Assembly: GCA_001880285.1 (NCBI GenBank)
Contig: CP016269.1
Coordinates: forward strand, 2,738,501 to 2,802,500
Origin: Flavobacteriaceae bacterium UJ101
Lineage (GTDB): Bacteria; Bacteroidota; Bacteroidia; Flavobacteriales; UJ101
Direction: 5' to 3'
DNA: 64,000 bases
The notes under the pieces: generated by a model
Databases searched by the model: none
Told to the model about the DNA's origin: nothing
Seen by the model: the letters and a program-made list of their open reading frames with translations, nothing else
Shown: piece by piece, positions 36,041-44,128 of the stretch
How positions within the stretch are numbered: position 1 is the stretch's first letter
Layout: each line of letters opens with the position of its first letter
Program-made: the position numbers and the translations under genes

Positions 36041-36270
36041 AAAAATGAAAACTAAAAATGAAGAAGGTTTATGAAAATACCGAAATGAAAACTATTGAAA
36101 TAAGTTTTTCACTTTTCATTTTTACTTTTCACTTAGAATATAGACAAAGATAATCGTTTTATAGAAACTAAAAATGAAAAACTAAAAATGAATAATAGAT
36201 TTAAAAATAATGGATTGAAACAAAAAAGTGAGAAAAGTTCCTTTTTTCATTTTTTACTTTTCGTTTTTCA
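36041..36270. repeat. Cluster of short direct and inverted A-rich repeats
   Basis: Three copies of AAACTAAAAATGAA (36049-36062, 36165-36178, 36179-36192) and two related blocks in the opposite orientation (36105-36132 and 36242-36270, built on TTTTCATTTTT and ACTTTTC). They fill most of the divergent region between menD and trxB. Confidence 0.5.
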
Positions 36271-36284
36271 GTCAAAAATATAAG

Positions 36285-36292
36285 TATATTTG
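36285..36292 (+). promoter_or_regulatory. -7 element for trxB
   Basis: TATATTTG, a TAnnTTTG match 18 bases before the trxB ATG at 36311. Confidence 0.5.
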
Positions 36293-36310
36293 TAACTCAA
36301 AATAAAAAAT

Positions 36311-37264
36311 ATGTCAGTAGAAAGATTAAAGACACTTATAATAGGTTCAGGTCCAGCAGGATATACAGCGGCTATTTATGCTTCAAGAGCAGATTTAAAC
36401 CCTGTAATGTATACAGGAATGCAAATGGGAGGACAGTTGACAACGACAACAGAGGTAGACAATTTTCCAGGTTACCCAAAAGGAATTACAGGACCTGAAT
36501 TAATGGAAGATTTAAAACAGCAAGCAGAACGCTTTGGTACAGAAGTACGTTTTGGTGTTGCGACAAAAGTTGATTTTTCCAAAGAAAAAGGAGGAATTCA
36601 TAAAGTAACGATTAATGATGGAGCTGAGGAAAAAATAATAGAAGCTCAAACAGTTATTATTTCTACAGGAGCTTCAGCTAAATATTTAGGTTTAGAAAGT
36701 GAAACACGTCTTATGGGAGGTGGAGTATCTGCTTGTGCTACTTGTGATGGCTTTTTCTATAAAGGAAAAGATGTAATTGTAGTAGGAGGAGGTGATACTG
36801 CAACAGAAGAAGCAACGTATTTGGCTAATTTATGTAATAAAGTATATTTAGCAGTTCGTCGTGATGAATTTAGAGCTTCAAAGGCGATGGTACATCGTGT
36901 AGAAAGAACAGAAAATGTAGAAGTTTTATTTAATACTGAAGTAGAAGAAATTTTAGGAGAATCTGTTGTAGAAGGAGTTCGTGTAGTGAATAATCAAACA
37001 GGAGAAAAGAAAGAAATCAAATTAGATGGTTATTTCTCTGCGATTGGTCATAAACCGAATACCGATTTATTTGCAGAACACTTAAAGTTAGATGAAACAG
37101 GTTATATTATTACAGAATCAGGAAGTTCAAGAACCGAAATTCCTGGAGTTTTTGCAGCAGGAGATGTGCAAGATCATATTTATCGCCAGGCAATTACAGC
37201 TGCAGGAAGTGGGTGTATGGCTGCAATTGATGCAGAGCGTTATATTGCTGAATTGGCTCATTAA
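36311..37264 (+). CDS. trxB: Thioredoxin-disulfide reductase
   Basis: 317 residues, cytosolic NADPH-dependent flavoenzyme. FAD motif GSGPAGYTAAIYASRA (12-27), QMGGQLTTTTEVDNFPG, redox-active CATCDG (near 139-144), NADPH motif GGGDTATEEATYLA and the C-terminal FAD motif GVFAAGDVQDHIYRQ are all present. Length equals the family norm. Monocistronic with promoter and terminator on either side. Confidence 0.97.
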   Translation: MSVERLKTLIIGSGPAGYTAAIYASRADLNPVMYTGMQMGGQLTTTTEVDNFPGYPKGITGPELMEDLKQQAERFGTEVRFGVATKVDFSKEKGGIHKVTINDGAEEKIIEAQTVIISTGASAKYLGLESETRLMGGGVSACATCDGFFYKGKDVIVVGGGDTATEEATYLANLCNKVYLAVRRDEFRASKAMVHRVERTENVEVLFNTEVEEILGESVVEGVRVVNNQTGEKKEIKLDGYFSAIGHKPNTDLFAEHLKLDETGYIITESGSSRTEIPGVFAAGDVQDHIYRQAITAAGSGCMAAIDAERYIAELAH

Positions 37265-37290
37265 GAATAAAAAATAATATATTTTATAGA

Positions 37291-37322
37291 AAAACCTTCT
37301 CTTTTTTGAGGAGGTTTTTTAT
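37291..37322 (+). terminator. Terminator after trxB
   Basis: AAACCTTCTC pairs with GAGGAGGTTT (one G-U wobble) around TTTTTT, and a T run follows. Confidence 0.75.
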
Positions 37323-37351
37323 ATATTTGAACGATTATAAAAGATTATTAT

Positions 37352-37972
37352 ATGAAACGATTAAAAAAGACATGGTTATCCTTATTTGTATTTTCTATAA
37401 TGGCTCTTTCGGGGCAAGAAGCCAAAACAAATAAAGAAGTGTCAAAAATAAATCTAAATAATGGGACAGTTGAACAACGTATTGACTATCTTATTTCTTC
37501 ATCTAATAATTATCAAGAATATAAAGTTGTTAAAAAATCATCATTAAATTCAATTAAAAAGACCATTCTTGATACCATAAAAGGATTAGAAAATTCATTA
37601 GGTAAATCGAATAAGATTATCGATGAAAAATCTAAAGAAATTGTAACATTACAGACTAATTTAAAGAAAACTAATGAAGACCTTAAGAAAGTTACAGATG
37701 AAAAAGATAGTTTTTCTTTTTTAGGGATATTAATTGGTAAGGATTTGTATAGTATTTTGTTATGGGGAACTATAGCAGCATTGTTAATAGGTTTGTTTAT
37801 TATTTTTGGAATGTTCAAAAGAGCCAATAGTATTACGACAAAAACCAAAAAAGATTTTGATGAAGTTGAAGAGGAGTTTGAAAATTATCGTAAATCTTCT
37901 TTAGAAAGGGAACAAAAGATTAAACGAGAGTTGCAAGATTATAAAAATAAAGAGAAATACGAAAATCAATAA
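37352..37972 (+). CDS. Coiled-coil membrane protein, unknown function
   Basis: 206 residues. Hydrophobic N-terminus (LKKTWLSLFVFSIMALSGQ) that reads as a signal peptide, then a coiled coil of Lys, Glu and Asn (about 65-125), one transmembrane helix (DLYSILLWGTIAALLIGLFIIFGMF, about 131-155) and a charged C-terminal coil. Similar flavobacterial proteins have been labelled tRNA methyltransferase in databases; I see no methyltransferase motif here. Stands alone between two terminators. Confidence 0.7.
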   Translation: MKRLKKTWLSLFVFSIMALSGQEAKTNKEVSKINLNNGTVEQRIDYLISSSNNYQEYKVVKKSSLNSIKKTILDTIKGLENSLGKSNKIIDEKSKEIVTLQTNLKKTNEDLKKVTDEKDSFSFLGILIGKDLYSILLWGTIAALLIGLFIIFGMFKRANSITTKTKKDFDEVEEEFENYRKSSLEREQKIKRELQDYKNKEKYENQ

Positions 37973-37975
37973 AAC

Positions 37976-38008
37976 AAAAAGGCTTCTAATTATTAGGAGC
38001 CTTTTTTT
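37976..38008. terminator. Bidirectional terminator
   Basis: AAAAAGGCTTCTAA (37976-37989) pairs with TTAGGAGCCTTTTT (37993-38006) with one wobble; A run on one side and T run on the other serve both convergent genes. Confidence 0.8.
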
Positions 38009-38324
38009 AATATAATTTATTTTTAACTTCTGAGATTATTTTTGATTCGTTTTCTGTTCGAATTAAATTAGAATCAGCTAATTTTTCTAATGCTTTTATA
38101 ATTTTGTCCTTTTCTACTTTATGTAGATTTTTTAATACTTCAAAGGCTTCTGATCTTCCTATTTCATTGGGCTCAACTAATAACATCTCATCAAAACCAA
38201 ATTTTTGAATTAATAATTCTTCAAATCGATTTTCAATTGCATCAATTTGTTCATCTGCAACAATGACCATATCGAATAACCTTAAAATCGCCTGTTGTTG
38301 TTGTGTACTTAATTGATTTTTCAT
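38007..38324 (-). CDS. Small TerB-like helical protein
   Basis: 105 residues from the ATG at 38324. An upstream in-frame ATG (38402) would overlap the divergent rlmD promoter and add a hydrophobic non-conserved stretch. QQAILRLFDMVIVADEQIDAIENRFEELL resembles the TerB/DUF533 pattern of helices with acidic residues. The rest is helical, Lys- and Glu-rich. Function unknown. Confidence 0.6.
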   Translation of the reverse strand: MKNQLSTQQQQAILRLFDMVIVADEQIDAIENRFEELLIQKFGFDEMLLVEPNEIGRSEAFEVLKNLHKVEKDKIIKALEKLADSNLIRTENESKIISEVKNKLY

Positions 38325-38410
38325 AATTATATAATTTATAACGCCTTTTAAAGTTACTAAAAAATGTATAGAAAACGAATAAAATAGGATGATAATCTTC
38401 ACTCTTTATG

Positions 38411-38418
38411 TATTTTTG
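38411..38418 (+). promoter_or_regulatory. -7 element of a near-leaderless promoter for rlmD
   Basis: TATTTTTG matches TAnnTTTG and ends four bases before the ATG at 38423, so the transcript should start at about the initiation codon. It rules out the upstream ATG at 38408. Confidence 0.5.
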
Positions 38419-38422
38419 CGCT

Positions 38423-39829
38423 ATGGGAAGACGAAAAAAGAATCAAATTTTTGAAAATATAGAACTGATTGATGCGGGAGCTAAAGGAGTAGCGATAGGT
38501 AAAAATGAAGAAGGACGCGTTGTTTTTGTAAAAAATGCAGTTCCAGGAGATATAGTGGATGTTCAAGTTAGAAAGCAAAAAAGAAAATATGTGGAAGGTG
38601 TTCCAATTGCATTTCATCAATATTCTGATAAGCGAGTTGAACCTGAATGTGAACATTTTGGAATATGTGGAGGGTGTAAATGGCAAAATTTAGGATACGA
38701 ACATCAGTTATTTTATAAACAAAAAGAAGTTGAGAATAATTTAAAACGTCTTGGAGGTATTCAAATTCCTGAAATAACATCTATTAAAGGTTCTGAAGCG
38801 ATCTATTTTTATCGTAATAAAATGGAATTTTCATTTTCTGATAAAAGATGGATTACCGAAGAGGAAATTAAAAGTGGAAAAGAATTTACAGATACAAATG
38901 CCTTAGGTTTTCATATTCCTGGTATGTGGAGTAAAATTTTAGACTTGAACAAGTGCTATTTGCAAGCAGAACCTTCTAATAGTATTCGTCTGGCTGTAAA
39001 AAAATATGCAGAAGAACATCAATTGGAGTTTTTCGATTTATATAATCAAGAAGGGTTTTTACGTACATTGATGATTCGTACTTCTTCTACAGGTGAATTG
39101 ATGGTTTTGATTCAATTTTTTAAAGAAAATAAAGAGCAACGAGAAGGTTTGTTAAACTTTTTAAAAAATGAATTTGATATAACTTCTTTATTGTATGCTA
39201 TTAACCCTAAAGGTAATGATTCTCTTTATGATTTAGATGTTAAACTTTTTGATGGTAGAGATCATATTTTTGAAGAAATGGAAGGGTTACAATTTAAAAT
39301 TGGGCCTAAATCCTTTTACCAAACCAATTCAGATCAAGCATATGAATTATACAAACTTACACGTGATTTTGCAGATTTAAAAGGAGATGAGTTGGTGTAT
39401 GATTTGTATACTGGTACAGGAACAATAGCTCAATTTATTAGTAAAAAGGCTAAAAAGGTAGTAGGAGTAGAAGCAGTACCAGAAGCCATTGAAGCAGCAA
39501 AAGAAAATGCGAAGCGAAATAATATTGAAAATTGTACTTTTTATTGTGGCGATATGAAAACTGTTTTTACAGAAGATTTTATAAAACAACATGGACATCC
39601 TGATGTGATTATAACGGATCCTCCACGTGATGGAATGCATAAAAAAGTTGTAGAACAAATTTTAAAAGTAGCTCCGCAAAAAGTAGTATATGTTAGTTGT
39701 AACTCTGCTACACAAGCGAGAGACTTAGCATTGATGAATGAAATATATAAAGTGACAAGGGTTCAACCTGTTGATATGTTCCCTCAAACTCATCATGTTG
39801 AGAATATTGTTTTATTAGAAAAAAGATAA
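38423..39829 (+). CDS. rlmD: 23S rRNA (uracil-5-)-methyltransferase RlmD/RumA
   Basis: 468 residues. N-terminal TRAM domain (to about 60), then Fe-S cysteines CEHFGICGGCKW, the SAM domain with DLYTGTGTIAQFI, ITDPPRDGMHKKV and the catalytic Cys in VVYVSCNSATQARDL. The product methylates a uridine of 23S rRNA. The end of the gene is the integration site of the mobile element: its last 18 codons lie within the attL repeat, so the reading frame is rebuilt intact. A copy of that end lies at 52218-52270. Confidence 0.93.
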   Translation: MGRRKKNQIFENIELIDAGAKGVAIGKNEEGRVVFVKNAVPGDIVDVQVRKQKRKYVEGVPIAFHQYSDKRVEPECEHFGICGGCKWQNLGYEHQLFYKQKEVENNLKRLGGIQIPEITSIKGSEAIYFYRNKMEFSFSDKRWITEEEIKSGKEFTDTNALGFHIPGMWSKILDLNKCYLQAEPSNSIRLAVKKYAEEHQLEFFDLYNQEGFLRTLMIRTSSTGELMVLIQFFKENKEQREGLLNFLKNEFDITSLLYAINPKGNDSLYDLDVKLFDGRDHIFEEMEGLQFKIGPKSFYQTNSDQAYELYKLTRDFADLKGDELVYDLYTGTGTIAQFISKKAKKVVGVEAVPEAIEAAKENAKRNNIENCTFYCGDMKTVFTEDFIKQHGHPDVIITDPPRDGMHKKVVEQILKVAPQKVVYVSCNSATQARDLALMNEIYKVTRVQPVDMFPQTHHVENIVLLEKR

Positions 39830-39843
39830 GGAAACACACTGTT
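39777..39843 (+). repeat. attL: left copy of 67 bp direct repeat (end of rlmD)
   Basis: Identical to 52218-52284 over 67 bases (begins TGTTCCCTCAAACTCATC, ends ACACACTGTT). Similarity continues with a few mismatches through the terminator at 39868-39910. It contains the last codons and stop of rlmD. Confidence 0.93.
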
Positions 39844-39867
39844 TATAAGAGTTAAGTGAATATTTTT

Positions 39868-39910
39868 AAAAGCTCAAAAAATCAAATTTATATGGTTTTT
39901 GAGCTTTTTT
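39868..39910 (+). terminator. rlmD terminator (element-side copy)
   Basis: AAAAGCTCAAAAA (39868-39880) pairs with TTTTTGAGCTTTT (39896-39908), followed by T. A near-identical hairpin exists at 52310-52351 beyond attR. Confidence 0.85.
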
Positions 39911-39956
39911 ATACGTTTTTTGTGTTATATTTATACGTATTTTATACGTTTTTTTT
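39909..39956 (+). repeat. Repeated TTATACGT motifs next to the integrase (possible arm sites)
   Basis: TTATACGT occurs at 39909, 39931 and 39942, two of them followed by a T run. A 21-base copy (ACGTATTTTATACGTTTTTTT) recurs at 52145-52165 near attR. Such repeats flanking a core are typical of integrase arm-binding sites. Confidence 0.55.
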
Positions 39957-39976
39957 AATTGATATAACATCTAAAT

Positions 39977-41266
39977 ATGGAAGCTTCAGTAAGACTATTT
40001 ACCTCGGAAAGAGAAACCAAAAAAGGATTCCCAATAAAAGTTGAAGTAAATCATTTAGGAAAAATTAAAAGAAAAACAATTGGTCATTCAAAAAAAGAAG
40101 ATTGGAATGACCTTGAAAATTTACCATTAAAATCACATCCATCTTACCGTATTCTTTATACCTATATTCTTAATTTAAAATCAAAAATTCATGAAGTTTC
40201 ATTGATGAATTTATCAATCGAATCGACCATGAATTATATTTTGAGAGATAATAAAACTTCTACTTTTGTAGAATTTGTTGAGTTGAGAATTTCTGAACTG
40301 GAAAAACAAGGTAAACTTGGAAATAAAAAGGTATATGAAAAAGCATTAAAAGAGTGGAATAAAATAATTGGTGATGTTGAATTTTCTGAAATTAATCATT
40401 CATTACTGACTAAGTTTAAAAATGCAAAGAAGAATCAACTTTATAAAGATAAGAATGGAGAAGTTATTCGTGTTGGAGTAAAAAACAGAACGATACATAC
40501 TTATTTTAGAACATATAAGGCATGTTATAATGAAGCGGTTAATCGAGGTCTAATTGATGATAAAAGACCGTTTAAAAACATTACAAAAGATATACCTTAC
40601 AGTGCAACTGCTAATCGAAAAAAGTATTTGTTAAAAAAGGATTGGAAGAAGATAGAAGAAATTCAATTGACAGATTATTTATCTCAAAGTCGTGATCTTT
40701 TTTTGCTTCAATTTTATTTAGGAGGTCATGATTTAATGGATATTTATTATTTAAAGAAAAAAGATATTCAAAGTGGTAGAGTTTATTTAATTAGACATAA
40801 GTTAGGGGAAAGAGCTAAAATAATTGATGTTAAACTAACTGATAAAGCAAAAATTATTATAGACCGCTATAAATGTGATGATGATAAAAACGAATTCTTA
40901 TTTCCTTGGCCAGTGCGTTATGACAAGAAAAAGAATAAGCAATCTTTACAAGAGAATAGACATTTAGCGTATACTACTTTTTCAGTGAATCACAGACGTG
41001 ATTTAAATATTATTAAAGATCGTATTGAAGGATTTCAAGTCCACCCTGTAGATGGACCTATGGGGCAAAAAATAGCGAGACATAGTTTTGCTACCATTGG
41101 TAAACGATTATTTATTATGGAGGATATTTTAAGAGAAATAATGGGGCATGAGCGAGTAGGTGATATTGATACGATCTATAAAGATAAATATCCTGAAAAA
41201 ATCCGAGATGATGCTCAAATAAAGATTACAGATACTTCAAATCAAGATGATGAGTTGTATGATTAA
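39977..41266 (+). CDS. int: Tyrosine recombinase/integrase of the element
   Basis: 429 residues. N-terminal arm-binding-like beta segment (ASVRLFTSERETKKGFPIKVEVNHLGKIKRKTIG), a SAM-like core-binding domain (TFVEFVELRISELEKQGKLGNKKVYEKALKEW), and a catalytic domain with RHSFATIGKRL, EIMGHERVGDIDTIYKDKY, where Tyr in DTIY is the likely nucleophile. The first catalytic Arg, normally in GMR, reads GGHD here, and the HxxR His reads Lys. Relatives in Bacteroidota such as IntDOT also lack the first Arg. It would integrate and excise the element at the rlmD end. Confidence 0.88.
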   Translation: MEASVRLFTSERETKKGFPIKVEVNHLGKIKRKTIGHSKKEDWNDLENLPLKSHPSYRILYTYILNLKSKIHEVSLMNLSIESTMNYILRDNKTSTFVEFVELRISELEKQGKLGNKKVYEKALKEWNKIIGDVEFSEINHSLLTKFKNAKKNQLYKDKNGEVIRVGVKNRTIHTYFRTYKACYNEAVNRGLIDDKRPFKNITKDIPYSATANRKKYLLKKDWKKIEEIQLTDYLSQSRDLFLLQFYLGGHDLMDIYYLKKKDIQSGRVYLIRHKLGERAKIIDVKLTDKAKIIIDRYKCDDDKNEFLFPWPVRYDKKKNKQSLQENRHLAYTTFSVNHRRDLNIIKDRIEGFQVHPVDGPMGQKIARHSFATIGKRLFIMEDILREIMGHERVGDIDTIYKDKYPEKIRDDAQIKITDTSNQDDELYD

Positions 41267-41347
41267 CTATACTAATTTATATAAATAGTGTTACATTTTG
41301 ATTATTCTTTATATGTAATAAAGTGAAATCTATAAAATAATATTAAA

Positions 41348-41986
41348 TCATAAATTATTTTTTTTTAAGATTGAAAAACAAACTTTTTCAATCTGAGTTA
41401 TAATTTGATTTAATTGCTTATTTATTTCATCATTTTCGTAATTTTCCCATATACAACTTTCATACTTATGCATTCTTTCAAGATGTTTTTCAAATTCTTC
41501 TTCTGTGAATTTTTTTCTTCCTTGGTCTTTCCAATATCTTGTCCCTAAAAAATGAGATGCAGTAATTATTTCATTCATTATTTTATCAATATCACTGAAA
41601 CACTTTTCATATTCTTTTCCAAAAACTGTTATAAAACGATATTTAATTGTTCTTAACTTATAAAAAGGTTCTTTATTGTCATTAAACCTTTCTAGAATAA
41701 TATATGCTCTATTTAATCTTTCAGTTTCCTCAATACTTTCATTTTCTTTTTTCTTTCTTGTATTTCCTTCAGTTGTATAACTAAAAGGGTTTCTTATTAT
41801 CGAAATAGAGTCTTTTACCTCATAAAAAAGTGATAATGTATCTTCAGCAAGTTGGTATTTTCTTTTCCATTTTGTTTCTCTTCTCCATGAATTAATACCA
41901 AATATGGCAACTATAGATACAATTATTACAGATATACTTTTTAATATATCTAATATTAAGCTCCAATTTATTTCAGTGAAATTCAA
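41348..41986 (-). CDS. Membrane-anchored protein of unknown function
   Basis: 212 residues. One transmembrane helix near the N-terminus (ILDILKSISVIIVSIVAIFGI, about 11-31), then a long charged helical cytosolic region. No domain recognised. It lies inside the element, transcribed towards the integrase gene. DUF4760-like proteins have a similar layout (one helix plus a helical tail), but I cannot confirm membership. Confidence 0.6.
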   Translation of the reverse strand: MNFTEINWSLILDILKSISVIIVSIVAIFGINSWRRETKWKRKYQLAEDTLSLFYEVKDSISIIRNPFSYTTEGNTRKKKENESIEETERLNRAYIILERFNDNKEPFYKLRTIKYRFITVFGKEYEKCFSDIDKIMNEIITASHFLGTRYWKDQGRKKFTEEEFEKHLERMHKYESCIWENYENDEINKQLNQIITQIEKVCFSILKKNNL

Positions 41987-42100
41987 TTTATTTTTAATTT
42001 ACAATTATACCTACTGAAACCTCCATAGATCACAACTAATAATCTGAATTATATTCAATTTTTTTTCGGTTATACTATTTTCAAAGATTGATAAAGTAAT

Positions 42101-43162
42101 TTATTCGTAAGACATAGCAACTTTTAAGTATTCATCTTGATATTGATAAAGATCGTCGATGGATTCAATGTCATGTTTAATACTCTCTTTATTTTCATCA
42201 AAAATTTCAACCCTTTTTTGCTTCCCATCTAAATAAAGTCGACATATAGGTTTTCGATTGTTATCATCATATAATATCCCAAAGTAAGATTGAGTATCTC
42301 TGTAAGCAATTTTTGAAGTTTCAATCTCTCTTCTTAAAATTGCTTTAATGATTTGGAATCCTTCTAACTCTTCTTCAGTAGTAATTACTTTAGATTCCTC
42401 AGTGTCGATTAATTCTGTTACATTATTTTGAATTTCACCTTGAACAACTTCCTCTTTTGATAAAGCAGATTGTAATCGTTTATTAATTTTATCGTTAATA
42501 GATGATTTTAGTGCTATTTTAGTGTATTCACTGAAGCTTTCAAGTCTTTTAGAAGTTATGATACCGTCAAAGAATTTTCCAACTAAAAGTTTGGTTAATT
42601 CGGTAGATGGATTTTCAATCTCTTTTTCAAACTCTTTTTTTATAGATTGGATGTATTTTAATGAACTGGCCGAACTAAGGATATTGTCGATGCTAAAGTG
42701 TTCTTTTTGGAATTTTTGAAGCTCTTTAATATTTTGATCTTTTAGTTCATCTAAATTAATTTCTAAAAAGGGTTTAGAATCCATGATGTTGGATTTTTCT
42801 AAATCTGTGAAGAATAGGTATTGAATTCCGTTTGTTAATATTGCAAATCTTGCTTTTACAACGTTAAAGTAACGATTAAGTTGCGAATTATGATTATCAA
42901 GGTTTTCGTTCCAATGTTTGCATTCAATGATGATAATAGGTTGGTTTTCTTTCATGATTGCATAATCAACTTTTTCCCCTTTTTTTGTTCCAATATCAGC
43001 AGTATATTCAGGTACAACTTCAGTTGGATTAAATATATCGTAGCCAAGTAGTTGAATGAAAGGCATTATAAATGCATTTTTTGTGGCTTCTTCAGTTGTT
43101 ATTTGAGCTTTGATTCCATGTACTCTATTATGAAGTTGGTCTAACTGTTGTTTTAATTCCAT
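42101..43162 (-). CDS. HsdR N-terminal-like (PD-(D/E)XK) nuclease domain protein
   Basis: 353 residues. The N-terminal 130 residues match the HSDR_N-type restriction domain: TEEATKNAFIMPFIQLLGYDIFNPTEVVPEYTAD, then KVDYAIMKENQPIIIIECKHW, in which Asp66-like D and ECK form the PD-(D/E)XK site, and ARFAILTNGIQYLFFTDL. No helicase motor or methylase is attached. The C-terminal part may bind a partner or nucleic acid (KRVEIFDENKESIKHDIESIDD). Stand-alone proteins like this occur widely on mobile elements; restriction activity is an inference. Confidence 0.8.
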   Translation of the reverse strand: MELKQQLDQLHNRVHGIKAQITTEEATKNAFIMPFIQLLGYDIFNPTEVVPEYTADIGTKKGEKVDYAIMKENQPIIIIECKHWNENLDNHNSQLNRYFNVVKARFAILTNGIQYLFFTDLEKSNIMDSKPFLEINLDELKDQNIKELQKFQKEHFSIDNILSSASSLKYIQSIKKEFEKEIENPSTELTKLLVGKFFDGIITSKRLESFSEYTKIALKSSINDKINKRLQSALSKEEVVQGEIQNNVTELIDTEESKVITTEEELEGFQIIKAILRREIETSKIAYRDTQSYFGILYDDNNRKPICRLYLDGKQKRVEIFDENKESIKHDIESIDDLYQYQDEYLKVAMSYE

Positions 43163-43303
43163 TGTATTTTAAATTTATGAATAGGTTATTGTTTTAATAT
43201 ATTTATGATATTATTCCCAAATTTAATACTTTTTGCACCAAACAAGAAATAAAAAGTTAAAGAAATCTAAAGATTTTTACCAATAATTATGTAAATTTGA
43301 TTG

Positions 43304-43325
43304 ATTGACGATTATAATTGTCAAT
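43304..43325. promoter_or_regulatory. 22 bp near-perfect palindrome
   Basis: ATTGAC-GATTATAATT-GTCAAT: outer six-base arms match exactly, the centre ATTATAAT is itself palindromic, and only one pair mismatches. Position is about 110 bases upstream of the lipoprotein stub start, in the non-coding gap 43163-43412. It could be an operator. Confidence 0.4.
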
Positions 43326-43382
43326 TTATCGACAGAAAGCTAAAAAAGAAACCAGAAAAATTCATTGCTATAATTTGTATCT

Positions 43383-43408
43383 TTATACTTTAATCAATTA
43401 AAGTATAA
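43383..43408. promoter_or_regulatory. 26 bp perfect palindrome just before the 43413 start
   Basis: TTATACTTTAAT-CA-ATTAAAGTATAA, arms of 12 with no mismatch, ending five bases before ATG 43413. It could fold in the 5' leader or serve as an operator for the operon downstream. Confidence 0.45.
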
Positions 43409-43412
43409 GAAA

Positions 43413-43565
43413 ATGAAAAAAGTATTTATTTTAGGAGCAATCATGATGTTAAGCCTAACATTTACCAACTGTAGTAATGATGATTCGAAAGAAACACAAA
43501 CGAATTATGCAGAACTACAAGCCATTGAAAAAGACAAGGTCGAACACCCAGGGAATACCAAATAA
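43413..43565 (+). pseudogene. Truncated lipoprotein gene (5' stub)
   Basis: Fifty codons: a clear lipoprotein signal (MKKVFILGAIMMLSLTFTNC, Cys20) then SNDDSKETQTNYAELQAIEKDKVEHPGNTK and a stop. The sequence resembles the start of flavobacterial surface lipoproteins but ends abruptly. The frame shifts into the membrane-protein gene that overlaps it from 43477. It is probably a remnant at a recombination joint near 43540. Confidence 0.6.
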
Positions 43566-44127
43566 AGGATTTATTGTTTATATAGTTTTAGGGATAATAG
43601 CTTTTTTTATTCCGTTTGTACACCTTTTTTTATCTAGAGAAGATAATAAAACTCTTTATGATTTATTTGGGTTTACCTCTTATTATTCTATGTTTTTTGC
43701 ACTAGGATTTCCTATTTTAGTGTTTATTATAGGATTCTTTTTTTATCTATTATCTGGTAAGATTCAGGATATTTATTTTAGAAGGTTTGCACGAACATTT
43801 GGTTTTGCATGTCAGTTAACATCGCTATTTTTTATAACATGGGCACTTTTTCCTAGAATAGAATTAGAGAATAATGATTTTCCACGTTATTTATATAAAG
43901 TATTTTCACTTATTATAGCTTTAATTCTTTCATATACTTTTTATTGGTTAGGTAAATATTTTTCTAATACAGAATCTAAATTAAAAGCATTTCTCAATTA
44001 TATATTATTTACTCGTGTTAAGACGCTTTATCGATTAGCAAGAGAAGATGATTTTTCAAAACGAGCGAATATTGTAGAGGAAAATGAAAAAGAGCTATTA
44101 AAAACATATAAAAAAGTTAGATCATAA
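43477..44127 (+). CDS. Four-helix membrane protein, first gene of the AAA-TOPRIM operon
   Basis: 216 residues from ATG 43477. Four transmembrane segments: about 34-54 (VYIVLGIIAFFIPFVHLFL), 69-94 (SMFFALGFPILVFIIGFFFYLL), 108-126 (FGFACQLTSLFFITWALF) and 140-160 (VFSLIIALILSYTFYWLG), then a charged cytosolic tail of about 50 residues. The first 20-25 codons come from sequence that in another frame encodes the lipoprotein stub, so the original start may have been lost and replaced. The next gene begins one base after its stop. Function unknown. Confidence 0.7.
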   Translation: MMIRKKHKRIMQNYKPLKKTRSNTQGIPNKGFIVYIVLGIIAFFIPFVHLFLSREDNKTLYDLFGFTSYYSMFFALGFPILVFIIGFFFYLLSGKIQDIYFRRFARTFGFACQLTSLFFITWALFPRIELENNDFPRYLYKVFSLIIALILSYTFYWLGKYFSNTESKLKAFLNYILFTRVKTLYRLAREDDFSKRANIVEENEKELLKTYKKVRS

Positions 44128-44128
44128 T

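Noticed and set aside
36041-36270. Possible CRISPR array
   Set aside because: Units are too short, spacing is irregular and some are inverted; no cas gene is near.
37352-37972. tRNA methyltransferase annotation
   Set aside because: The protein is a signal peptide, coiled coil and one membrane helix; no methyltransferase motif is present.
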